Origin: Candidatus Zixiibacteriota bacterium
GTDB taxonomy: Bacteria; Zixibacteria; MSB-5A5; GN15; PGXB01
Assembly: GCA_020345705.1 (NCBI GenBank)
Contig: CP070766.1
Coordinates: 1,196,128-1,204,425 of the forward strand
DNA: 8,298 nucleotides
Direction: 5' to 3'
Part shown: positions 1 through 7,100 of the stretch, in pieces
How positions within the stretch are numbered: position 1 is the first letter of the stretch
How the letters are laid out: each line of letters opens with the position of its first letter
The notes under the pieces: generated by a model
What the model saw: only the letters and a program-made list of their open reading frames with translations
The model's database searches: none
Told to the model about the DNA's origin: nothing
Translations under genes and position numbers: made by a program

Positions 1-554
1 CTCTCAAATCGGTGCATGACGCCGGTTATCTTCATGGGGACGTGCATGCCGGCAATTTCCTCATCCGGGACGGACGCGTTTGTCTGATTGATTTCGGTCT
101 GACACGCCCGGTACGAATTGCCAAAAAAGAAGAATCGAAGTACGAAGAGGGCGGTGTCGTGCTGTACATGCCACCCGAGTACGTCCGTCGCGTTTTTAAC
201 GGCCGAAAAGGCTTTTGGGGATCGGTCGCCGGAGAGATATACTCCTGCGCCGTGATACTCTACTTCCTCTTTACAAAAAGGATGCCATACACATGGAAGT
301 ACTACCGGGAGGAGTACATGAAATGCATTTTAAATCAACCCCCGCTGAGTTTCGAGGAAAACGGCCGCACTCCCTGGTCCGAGCTGGAAGTCGTTCTTCA
401 ACGAGCCCTGGCAAAACGCAAAAAGGATCGGTTTGCATCGATGGGGCATTTTCTGAAAACTCTGAAAAAAGTTCACCTGCCTGATGCCGCCGATGAGAAT
501 CCGTTTTTGGAAGAGGTTACGGATACTCAGGCAGAAAGGGAAGGCGACAGGTGA
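1..554 (+). CDS. Ser/Thr protein kinase (Hanks type), C-terminal part, 5' end outside window
   Basis: This reading frame is open from the window's first bases, so the gene begins upstream; the GTG at 12 is an internal Val, not a start. What is visible is the kinase catalytic core and C-lobe. The catalytic loop reads HGDVHAGN (nt 33-56, in place of HRDLKPxN). The Mg-binding DFG is at nt 90-98 (LIDFGL), and an APE-like MPPEY follows at nt 168-182. Next comes the subdomain IX helix GEIYSCAVILYFL, with Glu where Asp is usual, and a subdomain XI-like Arg in KKDRFASM. The catalytic Asp and DFG Asp are present, so it should be active if the missing N-lobe is normal. About 30 polar, acidic residues follow the kinase fold. 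The TGA stop overlaps the GTG start of the LanC-like gene (GTGA), indicating translational coupling. HGD.H.GN loops also occur in kinase domains of class III/IV lanthipeptide synthetases. A lyase domain upstream cannot be excluded. I infer that it phosphorylates Ser/Thr on a shared substrate with the cyclase; the substrate is unknown. Confidence 0.88.
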   Translation, partial: LKSVHDAGYLHGDVHAGNFLIRDGRVCLIDFGLTRPVRIAKKEESKYEEGGVVLYMPPEYVRRVFNGRKGFWGSVAGEIYSCAVILYFLFTKRMPYTWKYYREEYMKCILNQPPLSFEENGRTPWSELEVVLQRALAKRKKDRFASMGHFLKTLKKVHLPDAADENPFLEEVTDTQAEREGDR

Positions 555-1684
555 CGGTAAAATCGGGATATCTTTCAAGAGCAATCGATGGACTGGGCGA
601 ACTATCGAAATATTCGTTTGAAAACATGCGCCTCGTCCACTCCCCGCCCCATCGCTCGATGTATGCCGGCGGGGCCGGAATCGCATACACGTTCTGGAAA
701 GCGGCCTGTGCCCTGGACGACCCCTTATGGCTCGACCATGCCCGTCTGTGGATCGAGCACGTCTACGCCGCCCCGCAGGACGGTAGTCAAATAACGTATC
801 CTGAAATCCCCGATGAACCGGTCGAAATCCAGCCCGCCGATTCCCTTCTCTTCGGCGACAGAGGGCTGCTTCTAACCCGGGCTTTGATCGCGGCCTCCGA
901 GGATAGCGAACCGACCCTGGATAGAAGCCTGGGGAAGTTTATGGCCCCGGAAAACAAAAGACTGCCGGTGCAGGAATATCTTCAGGGAATCGCCGGCCGA
1001 CTCGTGGGAAGCGCACTTCTTTACCGCGAACTGGGTCAGGAAAGGCTTAAGGAATACGGTGATGCGCTTGCCCGGGATCTTATTGAAACGGCTGGGGTTA
1101 CCGATGGGTCCCTTCCCTGGCGGAAGAATCCCAGGCTCGGATTCGCCCATGGCCGGGGCGGGAACTTCTATGCTTTGCTCCTGTGGTCGAAAGAGACCGG
1201 TTACGCTTTACCAAAATGGTACCTGCCGGCTCTGAGGCAGTACGCACGTTCGGGCCGGAAACACGAACATGGCATCAGCTGGCCGATCAGCGAAAAGAGC
1301 GAAGAGGACTATATGGACACCTGGTGCAACGGCGCCCCGGGATTGATTCATCTATGGACACTTGCCTACTCTCACTTTCGGGACACTTTCTTACTTGAGG
1401 CGGCCGAAGCAGCCGGGGAATACTGCATTCATATGCCCGAAACCAAACTGGGACACATCTGTTGCGGCGCAGCAGGTGTCGCCTATGCCTTTCTCGCCCT
1501 TAACCGCATCGATCCCGGCGGTGGATGGCTTGAGCAGGCCCGTCGCTACGCCGAACTGGCCGGGGCCGGATCGGTGATGAAAAACTGGAGACTGGGTCTT
1601 TACGGCGGCTTGGCCGGTACGGTCTGCCTGATGCTCGATATGGAAAATCCGGAAGAGGCAGCCCTTCCGGGCGTGGAAGGATGA
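551..1684 (+). CDS. LanC-like lanthionine cyclase family protein, CCG-type zinc site
   Basis: A 377-aa protein of the LanC/LANCL alpha/alpha-barrel family; family members bind zinc and add Cys thiols to dehydro-amino acids (lanthionine formation, or glutathione addition in LANCL). Seven Gly-rich barrel repeats can be read in order: GGAGIAY (40-46), FGDRGLLL (101-108), LQGIAGRL (144-151), GFAHGRGG (197-204), WCNGAPGLIHLW (258-269), CCGAAGVAYAF (304-314) and LYGGLAGTV (350-358). The expected zinc ligands are C259 in WCNG and C304-C305 in ICCG. The usual CHG is therefore CCG, giving a three-Cys site as known for ProcM-type LanM enzymes. H200 in GFAHG matches the conserved active-site His motif. 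The length is normal for a stand-alone LanC. The GTG start at 551 overlaps the kinase stop by 4 nt and has GGCGACAGG just upstream, a weak ribosome site, so coupling is likely. There is no signal peptide, so it is cytosolic. The family call is firm; lanthipeptide synthesis itself is inference because no precursor is seen. Confidence 0.9.
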   Translation: MTVKSGYLSRAIDGLGELSKYSFENMRLVHSPPHRSMYAGGAGIAYTFWKAACALDDPLWLDHARLWIEHVYAAPQDGSQITYPEIPDEPVEIQPADSLLFGDRGLLLTRALIAASEDSEPTLDRSLGKFMAPENKRLPVQEYLQGIAGRLVGSALLYRELGQERLKEYGDALARDLIETAGVTDGSLPWRKNPRLGFAHGRGGNFYALLLWSKETGYALPKWYLPALRQYARSGRKHEHGISWPISEKSEEDYMDTWCNGAPGLIHLWTLAYSHFRDTFLLEAAEAAGEYCIHMPETKLGHICCGAAGVAYAFLALNRIDPGGGWLEQARRYAELAGAGSVMKNWRLGLYGGLAGTVCLMLDMENPEEAALPGVEG

Positions 1685-1878
1685 AGCAAACCTCGAAAGT
1701 GAGGGAAGGGTTCACGCAAATTCGATAGCTTTCTTCAAATGAAGATTCTGGAAGGGCTCATGTGCCGCAAAAACTTTTCGTTGCAGCTGGAAATTCAATC
1801 GGCACTCGGAAGATGACGCACAATTGGCACCCGTGGGGTAACGCTGAGCCATGGTTTGCACTGCTAACTGAAAACTGG

Positions 1879-1890
1879 AAAGGAGGTGAT
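1879..1890 (+). promoter_or_regulatory. Consensus Shine-Dalgarno with no standard start codon
   Basis: AAAGGAGGTGAT matches, over 12 nt, the complement of the standard bacterial 16S rRNA 3' end (…ATCACCTCCTTT…). This is far stronger than the ribosome sites of the confident genes here. No ATG, GTG or TTG follows at a usable distance. ATA at 1894-1896 sits 7 nt after GGAGG and opens a 22-codon frame (IIFTFGSVISVYR...) ending at the TGA 1960-1962. A normal ATG may have mutated to ATA, a rare ATA start may be used, or the match may be a chance or structural one. Confidence 0.45.
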
Positions 1891-1922
1891 AAAATAATCT
1901 TTACTTTCGGTTCTGTTATATC

Positions 1923-1951
1923 GGTTTACCGCATCTACCCGATGCGGAACC
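1923..1951 (+). repeat. Hairpin, 11 bp with a 2-nt bulge
   Basis: GGTT (1923-1926) pairs with AACC (1948-1951), and CCGCATC (1929-1935) pairs with GATGCGG (1941-1947) around a TACCC loop; TA at 1927-1928 is bulged. No T-run follows on either strand, so it is not a typical intrinsic terminator. It lies between the orphan Shine-Dalgarno and the next gene and may be a leader RNA structure. Confidence 0.5.
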
Positions 1952-2061
1952 AGGGGGCTTGAGCGACTTCTAATCATGGAGTTGGCTTAAACACCGTCGA
2001 CTTTTCATACCTTGGACCTTGCCTCTCCAAAACCCAAAACTTGATTGAGAGGGCAAAAAGT

Positions 2062-2079
2062 CCTCAAAGGGAATTGAGG
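2062..2079 (+). promoter_or_regulatory. Hairpin masking the ribosome binding site of the 2086 gene
   Basis: CCTCAA (2062-2067) pairs perfectly with TTGAGG (2074-2079) around the 6-nt loop AGGGAA. The 3' arm contains the GAGG Shine-Dalgarno placed 6 nt before ATG 2086, so the folded RNA would hide it. The loop carries AGGGA, an ANGGA-type sequence like those bound by CsrA. The stem is short, so the effect on translation is an inference. Confidence 0.4.
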
Positions 2080-2085
2080 TTTTGT

Positions 2086-4029
2086 ATGGAAAGCAAAAAA
2101 ACTCCGACCAGATTTCGGTGGTTTCGAACCACCGTATTTGTATGCGCTATCATTGCAGGTGGGCTTCTGGGATTATCTCAGATTGCCTTTGCCGATGATC
2201 CCCTGCCGCCGGCACCGGTTCTTGTCTCGCCTGCCGAACATGCCAATTTATATGATCTCTGGACGCCTTACACGCTGGACTGGGCTGAGACCCAATACGC
2301 CGAGACATACCGCGTCGAGCTTTCGGAGCAGAGCGATTTCAGCAGCTTATACGACTATGCCGACGGCTTAACTGAAACAGAGTGGGATACACCTTCCATC
2401 TCAGTGGGCATCTTTGAAAGAAACTTCTACTGGCGCGTACGGGCATCAAATGTGACCGGCGACGGCCCTTGGTCCACGCCCAGGCATTTCTGGGTCCATC
2501 GTTCGAAGGCGTGGTTGATAAGTCCAATTGGCGACGTCACTAATCAGGATAGTCTCGAAGTAGCCTGGCACGGCGTGGAAGAGGGATTTTCATACAGAGT
2601 AATAATCGATAACAGTCCTCTGTTCACTTCCCCCGAAAAAGACACAACTATCTGGTGCAGTGACTTCACCTGCTATGACTACATCACTCCACCCCTTCCC
2701 AGCAACACCAGATATTATTGGAAAGTGAAATCATATACTCCCTATTTCTGGTCCATGTCCGACGTCAAGAGCTTCTTCCTCGAATCACCTGGGGGTGGTG
2801 CATCCTGTCCGGTTCTCTTCAGCTTTGACGGTAATGACTTTGTCCGCGAAAACCCACTTCTGACGGCCTGCGAACAGTCCAATTATACCGAGGTTGTCAC
2901 GGATTATTATCACCTGACCGAACCGATCGCACCGCGTGGTGGCACATACGTCTTCCAGCTTCGCGAGACGGAAAACGAGATGACGTATCTGCGTGATATT
3001 GAACTGATTACGGTCGATCACAGTACCGAGTCCACGGTTGGTTGTGCCGTTGACGGGCGAATCTTCACCTACTCCGAATCAGTCACACCGTTGTCGGCCG
3101 TTGATAACACCGGTGTCGGCAGGCTCGATGCCCTGGTGGCGGCTGATGATAATATGTTTGTCGCCACCGGACCCGGACACCTGGTGCTGACGTTCCCGAA
3201 TCCTCTCGGTGATGCCTACGTTGACTTCACCGCTCCGGGCAAGGAGCCCTGCCCGTTTGAAGATCCGGGACCCCCGCCCCCAAAGACTGTCGCCGACGGT
3301 GACCGGCCGAGCGCTCCGTTGAAGGTTGAGGTCATGAATGAGAATGGCGAATGGGTTGAGATGCCCGATATCCCGTCCAGGGAAAATCCTACTCAGGAAT
3401 TCATCCTCAGCAGCATGGAATTGCCCGCCGAGATTGATTTCATCATCGTTCGTATCTCCTGGAAAGACGGCTTCTCAGCCGACGTTATCCGGCAGTATGT
3501 GCCGGCTGATGAGACTCCCGAGATAAAAACCTGGGAGGTCAGCTCGGGCAACCTCTTTACTGCTGATCCGCTTCCGAAAGCCTGGCCGGGGTTCGACAAC
3601 GGCGTCATTCTTGAGCTCGTCAAAGGAGACGTTCTTGAGTTCGAGTTTAATGTCAATCAACCCCTCCCGTCCGGTCAAACGCGCGACTTCATCATCAGAG
3701 CGGTCGGCCGCTATCAGCCCGACTACTCGGTGTTCACTCATCTGGTCCCGGGTCAGTTCCAGCTGTATGATAATCACCCCAATCCCTTCAATATTCAGAC
3801 AGAGATTGCCTATGACCTCCCCGCGGCGACTCGTGTGAAACTGGAAATCTACAATATGCTCGGCCGGCACGTCGTTACCCTGGTTGACGGGCAGCAGAAT
3901 TTCGGTCATTATCAGGTTGAGTGGAACGGTCAGGACAAAAACGGTCAGACCGTCTCCAGCGGACTTTATGTGTATCGTCTGACGGCTGCCGGATTCGATC
4001 AATCGAAGAAGATGATGCTTTTGAAGTAA
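2086..4029 (+). CDS. Secreted Fn3-like / CPVLF-domain protein with T9SS-type sorting tail
   Basis: A 647-aa exported protein. ATG 2086 is chosen because GAGG lies 6 nt upstream and a standard signal peptide starts there: basic MESKKTPTRFRWFR, a hydrophobic core, and likely cleavage after AFA at residue 36. A TTG 45 nt upstream would spoil the signal peptide. Next come two Fn3-like beta modules (about 40-138 and 139-233; repeated YWRV/YYWKV and WS signatures). A conserved domain of unknown function spans about 241-380; it opens with CPVLFSFDG and contains NPLLTACEQS and MTYLRDIELITVDH. A Pro-rich linker (387-410) and another beta-rich region (412-551; GEWVEMPDIPSRE, RDFIIRAVGRYQP) follow. The C-terminal 91 residues (557-647) are a FlgD-like T9SS type A sorting domain: HPNPFN, YDLP, LGRHVVTLVDG, WNGQDKNGQ, SGLYVYRLTA, KKMMLLK. 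No enzymatic domain is seen. It is likely a cell-surface or released binding/structural protein. Its whole mature part is homologous to the tail of the protease gene that follows. Confidence 0.9.
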   Translation: MESKKTPTRFRWFRTTVFVCAIIAGGLLGLSQIAFADDPLPPAPVLVSPAEHANLYDLWTPYTLDWAETQYAETYRVELSEQSDFSSLYDYADGLTETEWDTPSISVGIFERNFYWRVRASNVTGDGPWSTPRHFWVHRSKAWLISPIGDVTNQDSLEVAWHGVEEGFSYRVIIDNSPLFTSPEKDTTIWCSDFTCYDYITPPLPSNTRYYWKVKSYTPYFWSMSDVKSFFLESPGGGASCPVLFSFDGNDFVRENPLLTACEQSNYTEVVTDYYHLTEPIAPRGGTYVFQLRETENEMTYLRDIELITVDHSTESTVGCAVDGRIFTYSESVTPLSAVDNTGVGRLDALVAADDNMFVATGPGHLVLTFPNPLGDAYVDFTAPGKEPCPFEDPGPPPPKTVADGDRPSAPLKVEVMNENGEWVEMPDIPSRENPTQEFILSSMELPAEIDFIIVRISWKDGFSADVIRQYVPADETPEIKTWEVSSGNLFTADPLPKAWPGFDNGVILELVKGDVLEFEFNVNQPLPSGQTRDFIIRAVGRYQPDYSVFTHLVPGQFQLYDNHPNPFNIQTEIAYDLPAATRVKLEIYNMLGRHVVTLVDGQQNFGHYQVEWNGQDKNGQTVSSGLYVYRLTAAGFDQSKKMMLLK

Positions 4030-4081
4030 ATGATTCATTTTGCGTCATCGATGTACGGTCGTGAGGACATTTTTTGACAAT

Positions 4082-4114
4082 GCTGATGAGCCGGTTCCCC
4101 GCCGGCTCATCAGC
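4082..4114. terminator. Perfect 13-bp GC-rich hairpin after the 2086 gene
   Basis: GCTGATGAGCCGG (4082-4094) pairs without mismatch with CCGGCTCATCAGC (4102-4114) around a 7-nt loop. It starts about 50 nt after the stop at 4029, the usual place for a terminator. However, the sequence after it (TGTGTACGC) has no T-run; the only T-run (4070-4075) lies before it. It may be a weak or Rho-assisted terminator, or a 3'-end-stabilising or attenuating structure between the two secreted-protein genes. Confidence 0.55.
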
Positions 4115-4155
4115 TGTGTACGCAACTTGAGCAAGGTTTGCAATTATTCACAAAT

Positions 4156-4177
4156 TGTCTGATGGAGTAATCAGATA
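4156..4177 (+). promoter_or_regulatory. Small leader hairpin before the protease gene
   Basis: TGTCTGAT (4156-4163) pairs with ATCAGATA (4170-4177), including one G-U pair, around the loop GGAGTA. ATGGA spans the stem-loop junction, an ANGGA-type sequence. It ends 6 nt before the AAAGGAG Shine-Dalgarno (4184-4190), which itself contains AAGGA. A hairpin GGA site plus a second GGA at the ribosome site is the arrangement CsrA favours, but no CsrA gene is visible here and the structure could be incidental. Confidence 0.3.
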
Positions 4178-4199
4178 TCACAGAAAGGAGATGCGCACC

Positions 4200-7100
4200 A
4201 TGCGAAACAGGGTCTTTCAATGGCTTTTGGGTGTTGTTGTGCTGGCGACGGCATTTTGTGGGGCCGCTGCCTACGAGGGAGCGGAAGAGGAAGTGGCCGC
4301 AATCCAGCAAAGAATTGAGGAAAAGGGCCTCGACTGGAGAGCCGGTCTTAACCCGATTATGACCGATTACAGCCCGGAGGAACGCGAAGAGCTCTGTGGC
4401 TTCAGGCTTCCCGACAACTGGCAGGAAATCTGGATGGTGCATCTCGACCGACGCTTCAAAGCACTTGCCCCGCAGGATTTACCCGTTTCTTTGAACTGGG
4501 AGGACTCTGGCAAAGTCACGCCGGTAAGAAACCAGGGCAGCTGCGGTTCCTGCTGGGACTTTGCGGCGACTGCGGCACTTGAGGCCGTTTACAAAATCGA
4601 ACATGACATCGAGTACGATTTGTCGGAGCAGCAGATACTATCATGCGCTGAAAGCGGGTCGTGCGGTGGGGGATGGATGGTGTATAATTACGAGCACTGG
4701 CTTGATTATGGCGCCATTGTTGAAAGCGCCATGCCCTATGACGGCGGTCCTTACAGTGATACGATTCCATGCACTGAAGACCTGTACCCAGTCGTCGCCA
4801 GGATTGATTCCTGGACTGCCGTCCCTCAGGACATCAATTCACTCAAGACGGCTCTTCTGACAGCGCCTGTCGCCGTTGCTTTTCGCGTGACTGGAGATTT
4901 TTACAGCTATGATGGAGGCTGCTTCAGCTATGGTGAGCCCGTCGGCAGTCCGAACCATGCCGTCCTTCTGGTCGGGTGGAATGACACTCTGTGCAACGGC
5001 GACGGCGCCTGGCGGGTGAAGAACAGCTGGGACACGACCTGGGGGGAAAGCGGATATTTCTGGATCAAGTACGGTGAATGTAATTTCGGCGTGGCGGCGG
5101 CGCTGCTTAGTATCCCTGATGCGGGAAATGACGACGTGGCGAACTGGACAACGACGTTCGGCGACACTGGAACGGACAATGCCTGTTTCGCCCGGCCGAT
5201 TTATGACACCGTCTATCCGGAGCAGATAAATCTTGAAGGCTACGCTGTCGCGGGAACCTATGTGACCGATTCAACCGGATTTGATTTATGTTTCATCAGA
5301 ACCGACTCGTGCGGAAATGAATTGTGGACGTCAACGTATGGTACAGCCCATAGCGACTTTGCCAACGGGGCCTGTCTTACATCCGACGGCGGCTGCGTTG
5401 TCGCCGGCTATACATATACCGATTATGGTGACAGCGTCTATCTCGTCAGGTTCTCGGCCGACGGAAATGTCCTCTGGAACTACAATTACGGCTTTCAGGA
5501 TAATGATATCGCACAATCGGTCATAGAAGCCGCCGATGGCGGCTATGTTGTCCTCGGCACGACCAGAGAGACCGGAAGCTCGAACCACCTGCTCCTTTTC
5601 AAGACGGATACATCCGGTATCCGGCAGTGGTGGCAGACGTACGGAACCGTCGACGGTTACGAGAATGCGGGAGAAGTCGAACGCGCCGCTGATGGAGGGT
5701 ATATCCTTGTCGGCTCAAGCAGTCCTCTGCCGGCTGACACTGTCTGGGATGTATATTTCGTAAAGACCGATGCCAACGGAAATGAGCAGTACAGCAATCG
5801 ACTCGGCCGCAGCTACCATAATGAACTCGGGCTCGGCATTGAGATAAACTCGGACGGCGATTTCCTGATATCCGGATTTGTTATTGACGACGGTAACAGC
5901 GACGCCATGCTCATGAAAGCCGAGCCGGTCCTTTACCCTCCGTATGTGAAAAAGAAATGGATCGCAAGCTTCGGCGGCACGGGAACCGATCTGGCGTATG
6001 ATATTAAAATAAGTCCGGACGGATATTATACTCTGGCCGGTTACACTTATTCATCCGGCGCCGGCGGTCAGGATTGTTATTTCATTAAGGCAGATACGGC
6101 GGGCGATTCCGTCGAGGCCTGGACCTTTGGCGGCGATGATAATGACTATGCCCTGTCGCTTGAGCCGACCATGGATGGCGGCTATGTCCTGGTCGGTTAC
6201 ACTAAGTCCTACGGTCCCGGGAATTCGGACATGTACGTGATGAAGTTTGTCGATTCCGTCCCTGATGCCCCGGAGCTCTTCTGCCCGTCGGACGGCCTCG
6301 AAACCTACGAGTCCGCGCAGACTCTGTACTGGGAATATGTCCATAACGCTAAAACCTATGCGGTTGAATTGGCCGATGTCGGTAATTTCAGCCAGCTGAT
6401 TGACTCCGCCAACGACCTCGATTTGCCCCGCTGGACGATGCCGGGTCTTGATACCGGGGTTTACTACTGGCGGGCCTGCGCCGCTAATGAGGCCGGGAAT
6501 GGTCAATGGTCGAGCGCATGGCAATTCCGGGTCCTCAATGATAAGGCTAGGTTGTATTGGCCTGAGAATGGCTCTGTTTACACCAACATGGATAACTTCC
6601 CTCTCAAGTGGTACGAGATGCAGGATGTTCAGGCCTATCGGGTGCAGGTTGGATTGGACAGCACTTTTGATTCGATTGTCATTGACGATGGTATCTTCTC
6701 TGATTGCAGCGATCAAATATGCTATTATTTTATCACTCCGAAATTGCCGAACAACGTGTACTACTGGCGCGCCAAGGCGATGGGTGCAGGATACTTCGAA
6801 TGGTCCGACACCCGGAAACTGACTCTCACCACCGGCGGCCCGTCCTGTCCCGTGTTGTTCACTTATGACGGCAGCAAGTTCATCGAAGAAAATCCCCTGC
6901 TCACCGCGTGCGAGCAATCGGGGTACGCCGATGTCGTCACCGATTTCTACAAAGTCACAAACCCTGTCGCCCCGCGTGAAGGCCGGTTGACCTTTCTGCT
7001 GAAGGAGTTGGAGGATGAGATTACATATCTTGATGATTTCTCATTGTTGACCGTCGACCATGATCCGGATTCCAGGGCCGGGTGCACCGTGAACGGCAGG

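Larger units (their letters stand above)
1685..2085. other. 401-bp intergenic region without a convincing gene
   Basis: No convincing gene is seen on either strand. The longest + strand frame that could be considered starts at GTG 1762 (66 codons) or ATG 1813 (49 codons) and ends at 1962. The ATG version is Trp-rich (THNWHPWGNAEPWF...), lacks a good ribosome site, and has no Cys, so it does not look like a lanthipeptide precursor. An 18-codon frame at ATG 1760 (MCRKNFSLQ...) is also unsupported. The region does contain a consensus Shine-Dalgarno at 1879-1890, a hairpin at 1923-1951 and a hairpin over the next gene's ribosome site. No T-tract terminator follows the LanC-like gene. I could not pick a -35/-10 pair for the gene at 2086 with confidence. 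The stretch may be a long 5' leader, a decayed small gene, or both. Confidence 0.5.

Noticed and set aside
1663..1680. CCTTCC-GGGCGT-GGAAGG hairpin at the end of the LanC-like gene as a terminator.
   Set aside because: It lies inside the coding sequence before the stop, the stem is 6 bp, and no T-run follows.
1760..1816. 18-codon frame MCRKNFSLQLEIQSALGR.
   Set aside because: Very short, weak ribosome site, and a single Cys near the N-terminus unlike a leader-core precursor; no support beyond being open.
1790..1860. Resemblance to a GEMM-I (c-di-GMP) riboswitch: GCACA..GGCACCC..GGGTAACGCTGAGCC recalls the conserved core.
   Set aside because: The P1b hairpin with a GNRA loop is missing (only CCC-GTG-GGG remains), the tetraloop receptor and closing P1a stem are not found, and core bases differ. 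A covariance-model search would decide.
3475..4038. 187-codon open frame on the - strand over the end of the 2086 gene.
   Set aside because: It is antisense to the conserved sorting domain, has no known motif and no ribosome site that I can see.
4074..4102. TTGACA at 4074-4079 as a -35 box for the protease gene.
   Set aside because: The correct -10 position falls inside the GC-rich hairpin (CCCCGC) with no A/T-rich hexamer.
4200..4310. Lipoprotein signal in the protease (Cys at residue 20 of the signal region).
   Set aside because: The residues before the Cys (ATAF-C) do not fit a lipobox, and a normal AxA-type signal peptidase I site (GAAA/Y) follows.
6051..6917. Long open frame of 288 codons on the - strand inside the protease gene.
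   Set aside because: The + strand frame has clear domain homology here (propeller, Fn3-like, CPVLF). The antisense frame reads as low-information sequence with no recognisable motif, and fits a shadow of codon bias.
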